A stretch of DNA of 64,000 nucleotides from Streptosporangium amethystogenes (GCF_000721075.1 NZ_JOEQ01000033.1:13864-77863); one strand, 5' to 3'. Shown: positions 17,254-25,916, counted from the stretch's first letter. Numbers and translations are program-made. Notes: generated by a model not told the origin, from the sequence alone.

Positions 17254-18111
17254 ATGACTGCTGATCTTTCCCAGCACATCGCCGGTCTGGACGCGCTGGA
17301 GCTGTCCAACCGGGAACGACAGAGCCTGGCTTCGAGGATCTGGGCCAGGAGCTGGCCGATGATCTCGGCGATCGTCCTCGTCCTCGCCATCTGGGAGCTG
17401 GTCGTGCTCAGCGGGTGGCGCCCGGAGTACGTCCTTCCCGGCCCGGTGGCCGTCCTGGCGGATCTGTGGAACCGCCTCGGTGAGCCCGAGTTCTACGAGG
17501 CCCTGGGCGTGACGATGCGCCGCGCGATCACCGGATTCGCGATCGCGGTGCTGGTCGGGCTCGTGGTCGGCGCGGCCGTGTCCCGGGTCCGGCCGCTACG
17601 GGCGGCGCTCGGCTCCCTGATCACGGGCCTGCAGACCATGCCCTCCATCGCGTGGTTCCCGCTGGCGATCCTGTTCTTCAAGCTCAGCGAGAGCGCGATC
17701 CTGTTCGTGGTCGTCCTCGGGGCGGCGCCGTCGATCGCCAACGGACTGATCGCCGGCGTGGACTACACCCCGCCGATCCTGCTCCGTGCCGGGCACATCC
17801 TCGGCCTGCGGCGCCTGGCCCTCTATCGGCACGTCATCCTGCCCGCGTCGCTGCCGTCGTTCCTGTCGGGCCTCAAGCAGGGCTGGGCGTTCGCATGGCG
17901 ATCCCTGATGGCGGGCGAGCTTCTCGTGATCATCGCCCACCAGGCGTCGATCGGCGAACAGCTCGACAACGCCCGGGAGCTCTCCGACTCGCCCGGCCTG
18001 CTCGCGACGATGATCGTGATTTTGGTCATCGGCATCGTGGTGGACATGTGCTTCGGCGCGGCCGACAACGCCCTCCGGCGTCGCTGGGGACTCGACCAGC
18101 GCGTCGGCTGA
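17254..18111 (+). CDS. ABC transporter permease (SsuC/TauC type)
   Basis: A 285-residue membrane protein with about six helices. The EAA cytoplasmic loop, which contacts the ATPase, is in ILLRAGHILGLRRLALYRHV followed by ILPASLPSFLSGLKQGWAFA. It forms the membrane channel of the importer. A strong terminator directly follows, so the operon is three genes: binding protein, ATPase, permease. Confidence 0.92.
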   Translation: MTADLSQHIAGLDALELSNRERQSLASRIWARSWPMISAIVLVLAIWELVVLSGWRPEYVLPGPVAVLADLWNRLGEPEFYEALGVTMRRAITGFAIAVLVGLVVGAAVSRVRPLRAALGSLITGLQTMPSIAWFPLAILFFKLSESAILFVVVLGAAPSIANGLIAGVDYTPPILLRAGHILGLRRLALYRHVILPASLPSFLSGLKQGWAFAWRSLMAGELLVIIAHQASIGEQLDNARELSDSPGLLATMIVILVIGIVVDMCFGAADNALRRRWGLDQRVG

Positions 18112-18118
18112 TGCGAAT

Positions 18119-18158
18119 CCCCCGCTCCGCGGGCCCCGTACCCGCAGAGCGGGGGTTT
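18119..18158 (+). terminator. Intrinsic terminator of the ABC importer operon
   Basis: CCCCCGCTC pairs with GAGCGGGGG and is followed by TTT, starting 8 bp after the permease stop. The loop can form a second small GC hairpin. Confidence 0.8.
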
Positions 18159-18324
18159 CGTGACCCCCGCTCCGGTGCCGGTGCCGGTGCCGAGAGGGGT
18201 CGTGGCCACGATCGCCGGCCCTGCATTCCGCACGTGACCCCGATCCACCCGGGGTGATTACCCGCTGCGCCGGATCAGGTATGGCTACCGACCCGCAACG
18301 ACGCGGCACGTACGGAAAACGGGG

Positions 18325-18757
18325 TTAGCGCGTCAGGTGCCGTCCGCCGGCCACGGAGAGGACCTCGCCGTTGACGTGCCCGTTCGCGGCCGAGCCGAGG
18401 TAGGCGACCGCGGAGGCGACGTCCTCCGGCGTGCAGATACGGCCCGTCGGTGTCTTCGCGGCCTCGGCGTCGACGACTCCCTGCCCGAACCCGGGTGTGT
18501 TCAGCACCCGCTCTGTCAGGGTGAAGCCTGGTCGCACGACGTTGGTGAGGATGCCGTGCTGAGCCTCCCGGACGGCGAGCACCTTCGCGGCCGTCTCCAG
18601 CGCGCCCTTGGCCGCGGGGTACGCCACGGCCGCGGGCATCGGCTGATCGACCACGTCGGACGAGATCAGCACCAGCCGGCCCCACCCGGCATCTCTCATG
18701 CCGGGAAGGACTGCGTCGATCATCGTCAGCGTCCCCGCCGCGTTGAAAGGCCCGAAA
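18325..18757 (-). pseudogene. Short-chain dehydrogenase, 5' half deleted
   Basis: The C-terminal half of an SDR is intact: GPFNAAGTLTMIDAVLPGMR, the catalytic block ISSDVV then YPAAKGALE (Tyr-x-x-x-Lys), and PGFTLTERVL, ending VNGEVLSVAGGRHLTR. The N-terminal NAD(P)-binding half is missing; at about 18757 homology ends and the strand opposite becomes a MarR gene that is itself missing its 5' end. One deletion that removed the shared divergent promoter and both 5' ends explains the structure. Confidence 0.85.
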
Positions 18758-19139
18758 GCTCGCGGCGCTCGGGCTGCACCCGGGGCAGGATGTGCTGCTC
18801 TGGCTCCTGGCCCAGGAACGCGAGGGAATGACGGTCTCGGAACTGGCGGCGCGGATCGGAATCGAGCCACCGACCGCGACCCGCAGCCTGGCCCGGCTGG
18901 AGAGTGGCGGATGGTTCCGGCGCGAGCCGGTCGCCACGGACCGCCGCCAGGTGCGCATCGTGGTCACGGACGCGGGTCACGAGCTGATACCCGGCATCGA
19001 ACGCGCCTGGGCGGAACTCGCCGAGCAGGCGCTGGGCGGCGCGAGCGACGAGCAGCGCGAGATCGCGCTCACCACGCTCGAACGGGCCAACGACCGGCTA
19101 CGCGGTCTCGTCGGTGAGGACGTCCTGGCCGAGGAATGA
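18747..19139 (+). pseudogene. MarR-family regulator, 5' end deleted
   Basis: Sequence from KLAALGLHPGQDVLLWLL to the stop covers the MarR core, with the winged helix SELAARIGIEPPTATRSLAR and the wing EPVATDRRQVRIVVTDAG. The N-terminal dimerisation helix is missing; a TGA stands in frame at 18744. A GTG at 18792 could still start a 115-residue product lacking helix 1, but dimerisation would be impaired. It is fused head to head with the truncated SDR. Confidence 0.8.
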
Positions 19140-19155
19140 CACACCCGCGCTTCCC

Positions 19156-19220
19156 TCAGCCACTTCAGGACCTCACCGAGCGGTGTGACCGCTCCGATAC
19201 CCGCGTACTTTGTCCCGCGC
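19156..19220 (-). pseudogene. Third AAA ATPase fragment
   Basis: Minus-strand translation gives GTKYAGIGAVTPLGEVL, close to GTKYASRGPAATPLGEVL in the intact ATPase at 4432. Nothing else of the gene remains around it. It is an internal 20-codon relic in the decayed region 19140-19904. Confidence 0.65.
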
Positions 19221-19270
19221 GCGGTTCGAAGCGCGTGTGTTCGCGGTATCTCGGGTGAGAAACGCGTGAG

Positions 19271-19311
19271 CCCGCACGCCTTCCTCAGCTCATGACAGCA
19301 AGGCGTGCGGG
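19271..19311. terminator. 12-bp perfect hairpin
   Basis: CCCGCACGCCTT and AAGGCGTGCGGG are perfect complements around a 17-nt loop. It lies between the MarR remnant and the decayed region, so it may have ended the MarR transcript. There is no U-tract on either strand. Confidence 0.5.
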
Positions 19312-19545
19312 TTACGGGAATCCGAGTCAGTGTCCTGCTATCGGCCGCGGGGCTTCATGGCTGCCGCCGCGTCAACCTGCGGTAGATGAGCCGCTGCCTT
19401 GACCAAGGGCAGGCGAACTCCTCGGCGTCATCGGGCACGCCTTCGCGGGTGGTCGCGGAGCTGCGCGCCTTCCTGCCTGAGTAGGAAGCGAACGGTGCGC
19501 CGGCTCCCGTACCGTCGTGACGGCTGCAGCGAGTCCGTTGTGGCC

Positions 19546-19854
19546 TTAGCCGTCCTGGCCGACGGAGATGAAGTTCGCGTATTCGTCGAAGCGGAAGTAC
19601 ACCGCGGCGTGCGCCTCGCCGCGCATGCCGTTCCTGGTGGCCACGTGCACGACATGCTGTTGGAGGACTTCGCCGGGCCGGGAGAGTTGGCGGACGACGT
19701 CGTAGTGCATCGATTCGAACTGCTCCCTTCCTCCGTCGCGAACGCTCCAAGGTGGATGGTTCGCGACGGTGTCCGCGCGGAGAGGCTGCGCGGGCTCAAC
19801 ACCCAACCTGCGAGGCTCGTGCTCCACAGGCATCACGCATTGCGCATAAGGCAA
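19546..19854 (-). pseudogene. SnoaL/NTF2-like fragment in a decayed region
   Basis: The frame ends MHYDVVRQLSRPGEVLQQHV, VHVATRNGMRGEAHAAVYFR, FDEYANFISVGQDG. The middle is typical NTF2-like sequence (QQHV...GEAHAAVYFRFDE), but the first 45 residues do not fit and the C-terminal strands appear joined out of order. I read it as a broken gene. The rest of 19321-19904 gives no supported frame. Confidence 0.5.
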
Positions 19855-19904
19855 GGAGTCGGCGCCGACACTGCCTGGCGGACAACCCGCGTGGAGATTG
19901 CCGA

Positions 19905-20750
19905 TCAGCTGAGGCGTGCGGCCCAGACGGTGCGTTCGGTGCGTACCAAGAGGTCGTCGCGGCGCAGGATGCTGTGAGGGCTGTCCGTGTCGAGCAGCCG
20001 GTCGAGCGCGGCGAGATCTTCGGCCGGGAGTGCCTCGGCGGCGGTGTCGCGGATGCGCCGCAGGGTGGCCAGGGCGTAGCGGCCGATGGCCTCGCTGCGG
20101 GAGCCTTCGATGTTCACGGCGACGGTGCGCTCACCTTCGATGGTGAACCCGGCGGCGACCAGCATCGGCCCCCAGTCGGCGCCGCGGTGGGGCATCTGTT
20201 CGGCGTGGAAGTGCTCGGTCGCGGCGTGGCAGCGGTCTTCCAGGCCGGGCCGGTCCTCCGGGGCATTCTCGGGCAGGAAGCGGGGGAATCCGGCCAGCTC
20301 GACGACGGCGAACAGGCCGCCGGGCGCGAGCATGTCGCGGACGTTGCGCAGGACGTGGTCGGGGTCGGCCATGTGGTGCATCGAGGCCGAGGCCCAGACC
20401 AGGTCCGGCGTGCCGAGGTCGGGCCAGTCTGCGGCGTCGAGGTCGGCCTGCACGGTGCGCACGCGGTCATCCGCGTCCTGGGCGCATGCCTTCTTCCGCA
20501 GGCGCTGCAGGTGTCCGGGCGAGGCGTCGACGGCGATGACGTGTGCCTCGGGGAAACGGTCGAGGAGGGCGAAGGTGCCCGCTCCGGTGCCGGAGCCCAG
20601 GTCGACGATCTGGCGCGGGCCGGTTTCCAGGGGCAGCCATGCGGTGATGGACGCGATGTGCTCGGCGAGGACTTCCGTGTCCAGGTCGAGGATCTCCGCC
20701 TGGCCGGCGTCGTCCTGCTGGTGGGGAATGTGCGGGTGTGCGTGGGTCAT
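19905..20750 (-). CDS. Class I SAM-dependent methyltransferase
   Basis: A 281-residue protein. Motif I IVDLGSGTGAGTFALLD lies near residue 48, an acidic ribose-binding residue is in VIAVDASPGHLQ, and motifs II/III are TPDLVWASASMHHMADPDHV and LAPGGLFAVVELAG. The His-rich N-terminus (MTHAHPHIPHQQ) is unusual. The fold acts on a small molecule or thiol-type substrate. The XRE-cupin regulator lies about 120 bp upstream on the same strand, so the two could share a transcript. The substrate is unknown. Confidence 0.85.
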   Translation of the reverse strand: MTHAHPHIPHQQDDAGQAEILDLDTEVLAEHIASITAWLPLETGPRQIVDLGSGTGAGTFALLDRFPEAHVIAVDASPGHLQRLRKKACAQDADDRVRTVQADLDAADWPDLGTPDLVWASASMHHMADPDHVLRNVRDMLAPGGLFAVVELAGFPRFLPENAPEDRPGLEDRCHAATEHFHAEQMPHRGADWGPMLVAAGFTIEGERTVAVNIEGSRSEAIGRYALATLRRIRDTAAEALPAEDLAALDRLLDTDSPHSILRRDDLLVRTERTVWAARLS

Positions 20751-20869
20751 GCCGTCACCGTAAGGCGGGTTTGCCTACTCGGCACGACGGCTCCCGGGAT
20801 GCGCAAGATATCGGCGCGTGGCGGTGCCCGACGCGCAAGGCGCACCCGTACCGAGGGTGCGCGTTGCCG

Positions 20870-21466
20870 TCATTCGGAGATGCTGGGGGTGTCGTAGTCG
20901 TCGCCGTTGGCGCGCTGGTGTCCGCGGCGGGCATCGCGGTCGAAGATGCCCAGAATCTCACACGGTCCGCCTTCGGCGCCGATGGCGTGCGGCATCATGG
21001 TGGGGAACTCGGCGGCCTGGTTGGCCTCAAGGCGGAAGCGCCGGTGGCCCAGCATGAGGATCGCGGTGCCGGAGAGTACGACCAGCCATTCCCGGCCGGG
21101 GTGGGCACGCATGCGGGAGGGGTTGTCGGGCGGCGGCTCGGTCATGCGCTGGCGTATGACGCTCATGCCGGGGTCGCCCTTCACCGGCCAGCGCATCAGG
21201 CCGTGGATGCTGTCGATCATCGGGCTGGTGACGACGTCGTCGGTGGCGGTCTCGACGAGCTGGTCGAGGGTGGTGTCCAGGGCGCGGGCGAGGGTGACGA
21301 GCTGGTCCAGGGCGAGGCGACGCCGGCCGTTCTCGATGCGGCTCAGTGAGGACTGGCTGAGGTTGGCGCGGGTGGCCAGTTCTTCCAGGGACCACCCCTG
21401 TGCGACTCGCAGGGCGCGGATGCGTTTGCGCACGAGGCTGTCCAGCTCTCCGATTTCTTGCGTCAT
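20870..21466 (-). CDS. XRE-family regulator with C-terminal cupin domain
   Basis: A 198-residue protein: an N-terminal XRE helix-turn-helix (LRVAQGWSLEELATRANLSQ, SSLSRIENGRRRLAL), then a cupin sensor at about residues 100-180 (MRAHPGREWLVVLSGTAILM, FPTMMPHAIGAEGGPCEILG). Such HTH-cupin proteins repress or activate neighbouring metabolic genes after binding a small ligand. I chose ATG 21466; ATG 21475 in frame would add three residues. The start region lies inside a perfect 15-bp inverted repeat, so autoregulation is likely. Confidence 0.9.
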   Translation of the reverse strand: MTQEIGELDSLVRKRIRALRVAQGWSLEELATRANLSQSSLSRIENGRRRLALDQLVTLARALDTTLDQLVETATDDVVTSPMIDSIHGLMRWPVKGDPGMSVIRQRMTEPPPDNPSRMRAHPGREWLVVLSGTAILMLGHRRFRLEANQAAEFPTMMPHAIGAEGGPCEILGIFDRDARRGHQRANGDDYDTPSISE

Positions 21467-21494
21467 GGGCAGCATCGTATGCCCATGACGCAAG
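21457..21494. promoter_or_regulatory. Operator: 15-bp perfect inverted repeat over the XRE-cupin start
   Basis: CTTGCGTCATGGGCA and its exact complement TGCCCATGACGCAAG are separated by 8 bp (GCATCGTA). The repeat covers the start codon of the XRE-cupin gene. Its length and perfection make chance very unlikely. Binding by the encoded regulator would block initiation. Confidence 0.75.
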
Positions 21495-21521
21495 GCTGAA
21501 TCCTTTCCCCTTCCCGTGGCG

Positions 21522-21959
21522 CTAGCGGCGGTGTCTGTCGAGCAGCCGGCTTCCGACGTCGACATAGCCGGCGAACAGCCCGATCACGTCCTGGAGCCGG
21601 TCCTGCGCGGGCCCCGGACCCAGCAGGGCCTCGCCGTCGCGCAGGGCGGCGATCAGGGTTCTGGCCCGCGCGTGGCTGGCCTCCAGCAGTGACTCGATCC
21701 CTCCGGTGGCCTCCACCAGGAGCCTGCGGCTGCCGGGCTGCGGGATCACCTTGGCGAGTCCCCAGGAGTTCAGCTGCCGCACCGCGGTGCTCACCGCGCC
21801 CTTGCTCAGGTCGAGCTCGGTGGCGATAGCGTCGAGAGAGGCCGGCTCCTCGGTCATCAGGAGCAGGCCGTAGACGCGACCGGTCGCGTGCGGGAGGTTC
21901 CATGAGGCCAGCAGGTCGCCTACCGAGGTGATGAACGCGCTACGCCTGGTCGCGCTCAC
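21522..21959 (-). CDS. GbsR/MarR-type winged-helix regulator
   Basis: A 145-residue protein. The sequence WNLPHATGRVYGLLLMTEEP followed by ASLDAIATELDLSKGAVSTA and VRQLNSWGLAKVIPQPGSRR is the GbsR-like MarR pattern. The GTG start overlaps the stop of the upstream hydrolase gene (GTGA), so both are made from one message. It probably represses that operon through the imperfect palindrome at 22773-22792. Confidence 0.88.
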   Translation of the reverse strand: MSATRRSAFITSVGDLLASWNLPHATGRVYGLLLMTEEPASLDAIATELDLSKGAVSTAVRQLNSWGLAKVIPQPGSRRLLVEATGGIESLLEASHARARTLIAALRDGEALLGPGPAQDRLQDVIGLFAGYVDVGSRLLDRHRR

Positions 21960-22774
21960 CGCTGTGCCCGCCCCGAGTCCGAGATCGCACGCAGGAACGC
22001 CTCGATCGCCGCGTTCACCGCGTGCGGATCGTCCTGGTTGGCGATGTGCCCCGCGCCGGGGACGACCACCTCCTGGACGCCTTCCGCCGCGGCCCACTCG
22101 CGCATGGCCGAGGCGATGTTGCCGGTACGGTCTCGCTCGCCGCGGATCAGGCACAGCGGCACCGGCGTACGGTAGCCGGGGTCCGGGTCGAGGAGTTCGA
22201 CGGTCGCCCGCCACACCTGGACGAACTCCCGCTTCGACAGCAGGGAGAACGCCCGCCGCGCATCCGCCCGCGTGCCCTCCGTCACCGCGGAGGCCCTGGC
22301 CATCACATCGGGAAGGCGACCGGCCGGAATCATCGACAGGCTCGGCGCGGCCGCCCTCAACAGCAGGCGCTCCGTCCATGACAGCGGCTCGGTGTTCCAG
22401 GTCGAGCCGATGACGACCAGCGCCCGGGCGAGGTCCGGATGCCGCCGGACGACCGCCTGGCCGAGGTTGCCGCCGAGGGACTGTCCCACGAGTACCGGCC
22501 GGTCGAGTGCGAGATGCTCGATGAGCGCGCACAGGTCGTCGATCGCCCGCTCGGCGGTGAACGGAACGCCCGCCGGGCGAGAGCGGCCGTGGCCGCGCAT
22601 GTCCCAGGTGACGACCCGGTATCCCCGGGCGCGCAGCTGCTCGCCCTGGGCGTCGAACATCGCGTGATCGGCCCCGGCTCCGTGCGAGAACACCAGCGGC
22701 ACACCGTCGCCACCACTGTCGGCGTAGTGGAGGTCGCACCCTCGCAGCGAGAGCGTCGATGGCATATTCACCAT
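21956..22774 (-). CDS. Alpha/beta hydrolase
   Basis: A 272-residue alpha/beta-hydrolase. The oxyanion region is VFSHGAGADHAMF, nucleophile elbow GQSLGG near residue 96, acid in LIRGERD, and His in VPGAGHIANQDDP, so the triad is complete. No signal peptide is seen, so it is cytoplasmic. Families of this type include epoxide hydrolases, esterases and lactonases; the substrate cannot be fixed. ATG 22774 or 22765 could be used; the operator overlaps the former. It is coupled to a MarR-type repressor gene, typical of a substrate-inducible catabolic or detoxifying pair. Confidence 0.88.
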   Translation of the reverse strand: MVNMPSTLSLRGCDLHYADSGGDGVPLVFSHGAGADHAMFDAQGEQLRARGYRVVTWDMRGHGRSRPAGVPFTAERAIDDLCALIEHLALDRPVLVGQSLGGNLGQAVVRRHPDLARALVVIGSTWNTEPLSWTERLLLRAAAPSLSMIPAGRLPDVMARASAVTEGTRADARRAFSLLSKREFVQVWRATVELLDPDPGYRTPVPLCLIRGERDRTGNIASAMREWAAAEGVQEVVVPGAGHIANQDDPHAVNAAIEAFLRAISDSGRAQR

Positions 22775-22792
22775 TTACTAAATCTAGCAAAT
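22773..22792. promoter_or_regulatory. Operator-like palindrome before hydrolase/MarR operon
   Basis: ATTTACTA-AATC-TAGCAAAT is an 8+8 inverted repeat with one mismatch in AT-rich DNA. It touches the hydrolase start codon. AT-rich palindromes of about 20 bp are typical of MarR-family operators, and such a regulator is encoded in the same operon. Confidence 0.6.
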
Positions 22793-22977
22793 ATGTCCGA
22801 TCGACGAAGGGCCGGAGCGATGTGCGCTCATCCGCGGGGCGGCGGGGCGAGCCGCGCCGGCCGAGCACGCCTCCGGTGCGGCTCGTACCGACGCGCCCGG
22901 CCGCACACGACCACTCCGCCGGTGGGGCGGAGATCCCGGCTCGTCGTGCGCTGCGGGGGCACGGCGAGCCGGGAGGT

Positions 22978-24153
22978 TCAGGAGGCGGGTTTCTCGTCGG
23001 TCCAGCCGGCTTCGAGGACGGTCTCGGAGTTCCACACGGTGCCCGGCGCGAATCCGGCCTGCAGGCCGCCCGGCCGTACCACGACGCTGTCCCTGGCCAG
23101 TGCCCGCCCGGTCGCCTCGTCGAAGATCAGGCGGTTCCGCAGGATCCCCTCACCCGCCTTGGCGTCCGCCTTCGCCCTGACCCGTTCCTCGATGGCGACG
23201 GCACTGCCGGTACGGCCCTCCGCGTCGACAACATCCCGGACGACCTCGATGCTCTCCAGGTCGGCGAGCATCCGGAAGGCGGCGCCGCGCACCTGCGGGG
23301 TGACCGGCATGTCGGTGATCAGCCCGACCGTGACGGCGAACAGCCAGGCGTCCGACGACATCGGGTCGTCCGACTCGGTGCCGTGCCCCTCGTACGAGCG
23401 CAGCAGCCACGCCTTGAGCCTGTCCGGGTCGTTCGGCAGGTCGCGCAGGTCCTTCATGGTGACGTTGCGGCCCAGCCAGAACACCTTGTCCCCGTCGACG
23501 AGGGGGGCGTGGCCGTCCCGCGCCGCTCCCGGCTCGGTCGACAGGGTGAAACCTTTGGATTTCGGGCTGTCGCCCATCTTGGGGGACTTGACCTGGATCT
23601 CGGCAGGGGAACCGGCCCGCTCCCAGGCCGCCCTGTCGTCCGGACCCGCGGGCTCCGCGCCGAGGGATCTCGTCCGGCTCCACTGCTCCCCGCCGGTCGC
23701 CGACGGGGTCCATACCTCGTTCCGCTGCGGGTCCACGACGGTGTAGTCCCCGTCGGCCGCCTCGAACAGGTTCCGGCTCACCGACACGGTGTGCCAGTAG
23801 GCGCCGGTCACATCCGGCTGGCGGGCCGCCCCGTGGGCAGCGGCGAGCAGGATGGATCGCCCGGAGAGCTCGATTCGCGGGGTGGTGGTCGCCGGGCTTG
23901 AGATCACCTGGGCGGAGGGCGCGCGCGGGGCCGTACCGCCGGTCGCGGAGATCGTGACGGCGACCGCGGTCACGGCCGCGGCGGCTCCGGCGAGGCCGAG
24001 GCCCCACACCGGGCGTACGATCCTGCGCCTGGCCGGGGCCTGCCGGGGCCGCGCCATGGCTCGGGAGAGCTCGGCGGCCCTGGTCCGCGGGTCGACCGGG
24101 GTGTCGTCCAGGTGCGCGGGACGTGCGGCCCGCAGCTGATCGATGGGATTCAT
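22978..24153 (-). CDS. CU044_5270-family membrane protein, partner of ECF sigma factor
   Basis: A 391-residue protein. The first 48 residues are cytoplasmic (MNPIDQLRAARPAHLDDTPV and an Arg-rich stretch); one membrane helix, GLGLAGAAAAVTAVAVTISA, spans about residues 52-71. The rest is extracytoplasmic, with YWHTVSVSRNLFEAADGDYT, DLPNDPDRLKAWLL and LIFDEATGRAL patterns of the CU044_5270 family, which is regularly encoded with ECF sigma factors. Its ATG overlaps the sigma stop (ATGA). I infer it acts as a signal-receiving or anti-sigma-like partner; it lacks a recognisable zinc-binding ASD motif. Confidence 0.85.
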   Translation of the reverse strand: MNPIDQLRAARPAHLDDTPVDPRTRAAELSRAMARPRQAPARRRIVRPVWGLGLAGAAAAVTAVAVTISATGGTAPRAPSAQVISSPATTTPRIELSGRSILLAAAHGAARQPDVTGAYWHTVSVSRNLFEAADGDYTVVDPQRNEVWTPSATGGEQWSRTRSLGAEPAGPDDRAAWERAGSPAEIQVKSPKMGDSPKSKGFTLSTEPGAARDGHAPLVDGDKVFWLGRNVTMKDLRDLPNDPDRLKAWLLRSYEGHGTESDDPMSSDAWLFAVTVGLITDMPVTPQVRGAAFRMLADLESIEVVRDVVDAEGRTGSAVAIEERVRAKADAKAGEGILRNRLIFDEATGRALARDSVVVRPGGLQAGFAPGTVWNSETVLEAGWTDEKPAS

Positions 24154-24671
24154 GACCACTCCTCGCTGAGGTTCCTCATCCGGGGCTCGGGACTCACTGC
24201 GGTGTCCATCCGCTGTTTGAGCCGCCTGCGAGCGCGGTGCAGCCGTACCCGGAAGGTGGTCGGAGAGCAGCCGACGACCTGGGCCGCGTCGCGGGGGGAG
24301 AGCCCCTGCCAGGCGGTCAGGATCAGGATCTCCCGATCGTCCTCCGACAGCCCGGTCAGCGCCTTGAGCACGTTGAGCCGTTCGGTGACCTGCTCCGCGA
24401 CGTCGTCCTCGGTCCAGGCCCGCAACTCGGCGCTGAGCGCGTCCCGCCGGATCTCCGCCCGGATGTTGTCGCGCAGCACGTTGCGGGCCACCCCGAGGAG
24501 CCACGGCAGCGCCGGCTCCGGCACGTCCTCCAGCCGTCGCCAGGCGATCGCGAACGTCTCGCTCACCACCTCGTCCGCGACCTGCCGTCCCGCGCGGCTG
24601 ACCACGTAGGCCCAGACGCGCTGCCGGCACTCGTCGTACATGCTGGTGAATCTCTGCGAGTCGTCCGTCAC
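24150..24671 (-). CDS. ECF RNA polymerase sigma factor
   Basis: A 173-residue sigma factor with region 2 (RFTSMYDECRQRVWAYVVSR, VADEVVSETFAIAWRRLEDV) and region 4 (LTGLSEDDREILILTAWQGL, SPRDAAQVVGCSPTTFRVRL). GTG 24671 is preferred because GAAGGGGG lies 8 bp upstream and the protein then starts like its relatives (VTDDSQRFTSMYD); an ATG at 24710 would add 13 residues. It is coupled to the membrane protein gene. Its target promoters are unknown; such pairs usually autoregulate. Confidence 0.92.
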   Translation of the reverse strand: MTDDSQRFTSMYDECRQRVWAYVVSRAGRQVADEVVSETFAIAWRRLEDVPEPALPWLLGVARNVLRDNIRAEIRRDALSAELRAWTEDDVAEQVTERLNVLKALTGLSEDDREILILTAWQGLSPRDAAQVVGCSPTTFRVRLHRARRRLKQRMDTAVSPEPRMRNLSEEWS

Positions 24672-25129
24672 CGCCCCGCCCCCTTCGTCCCGGATGTGTT
24701 CTTCTGACACCGGGAAGTGGCCGGGGACCCCCGTTTGTTACCCGCTTCCTCGAAAAAGGGTACGGGCCTCCTGGGACCGCTGGTCAGTGGCGGTGGCGGC
24801 GAACAGCGGCACCGCGAGGAAGATCCTGCCGTCCCGCGCGCGCCCGGCCGCGCCGACCTGACGGGACAGGGGAAACAGCGGCTGGTCGCTCTCGTTGACC
24901 AGCCGCTGCTTCAGCCCGGAGAGAGCCCCGGCGTTCTCACGAACATTAAAGGCAGCACCGTGGCCCCATACGGCGGCGGTCCCCGGTCGCGTACGTACCG
25001 TGCCCCTCCCCGGGCGGCGTTCGCCGGCGTGATGTGGTCCCCTGATATTCAGCGCCGACAGGGACATCTTTCGGCATAGGCTGATGTTCTGGGAACCTGG
25101 AAGGTTCTAGGGTGCCAATAGGAGGATGG
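24672..25129. other. Divergent intergenic region with a 12-bp hairpin at 24876-24908
   Basis: This 458-bp gap separates the sigma operon and the FHA gene and must contain both promoters. It includes the perfect inverted repeat CAGCGGCTGGTC / GACCAGCCGCTG with a 9-nt loop. No convincing reading frame is present. The repeat may be an orphan terminator from a lost gene or a regulatory site. Confidence 0.45.
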
Positions 25130-25858
25130 ATGCGGACGATCCTCTTGCAGGCCGAGGCTCCCGGCGCTGGAGCGGCCGTCATCGAGCTTCCTCCGGGTCG
25201 CGAGGTCACCTTCGGCCGCGGATCGGAGAGCACCCCGGTCGACTTCCCGCTGGACCATCCGGGGATCTCCCGGCGGGCCGGGATCATCCGGGCCGTGGAC
25301 GACTACTGGCTGCTCACCAACCTCAGCCGTGACGCCACCCTGGTCGTGGAGAACCCGGAGGGCGGTGGGGAGTTCCTCAAGGTGGCTCCGCGGCGGGCGG
25401 CGGCGCCCGTGCCGTTCGAGTTCGCCCGCGTGGTGCTCCCGGTGGCGGGTGGCGCCTGTTCCTTCCTGGTCTTCGCCTCGCAGCACAGCTTCATCGACCC
25501 CGACGCGCCCGAGAGCGCGACGGTCGGCGAGCCGACCGTCTCCGGCTTCCCCGTGGACGAGACGGCGAAGTACTTCCTCGTGCTGGTCGCGCTCTGCGAG
25601 CCGCGGCTGCGCGACGGCTCGTCCCCGATCATCCCGACGGTGCCGGAGATCCTGGAGCGGCTGCGCGACGTTCCCGGCGGCGCGGGCCTGACCCGGGCCG
25701 CGGTCAACTTCCACATCGACTATCTGGCGCGGACGAAACTACGCGTCAAGCCGCCGTCGGGCTCGCGCAAGGCCGACTGGCAGCGCGCCGCGCTGGTCTC
25801 CGTCGCGCTCCGCTTCGACCTGGTGCGGGAGGAGCACCTGAAGTGGCTGAACGGCTGA
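25130..25858 (+). CDS. FHA-like domain protein with C-terminal helical (winged-helix-like) part
   Basis: A 242-residue protein. Residues about 20-95 resemble an FHA phosphothreonine-binding domain: VTFGRGSESTPVDFPLDHPG, ISRRAGIIRAVDDYWLLTNL. This gives the GR, SR and N hallmark positions (the usual SxxH is changed to SRRAG). The C-terminal half (TVPEILERLRDVPGGAGLTR, AAVNFHIDYLARTKLRVKPP) is helical and may be a winged-helix module. ATG 25130 is supported by AGGAGG just upstream. It converges with a Ser/Thr kinase gene 58 bp away, so the two probably form a phospho-signalling pair. Confidence 0.7.
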   Translation: MRTILLQAEAPGAGAAVIELPPGREVTFGRGSESTPVDFPLDHPGISRRAGIIRAVDDYWLLTNLSRDATLVVENPEGGGEFLKVAPRRAAAPVPFEFARVVLPVAGGACSFLVFASQHSFIDPDAPESATVGEPTVSGFPVDETAKYFLVLVALCEPRLRDGSSPIIPTVPEILERLRDVPGGAGLTRAAVNFHIDYLARTKLRVKPPSGSRKADWQRAALVSVALRFDLVREEHLKWLNG

Positions 25859-25916
25859 CCGCGCCCCCGTACCCGATCGAAACGTCAACCCACCGGGCCA
25901 CCCTCGCCGTTCCAGA

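Noticed and set aside
18792..19139. MarR gene as an intact short regulator starting at GTG 18792
   Set aside because: Homology extends upstream of that codon to a stop at 18744 and the essential first dimerisation helix is missing, so truncation is the better reading.
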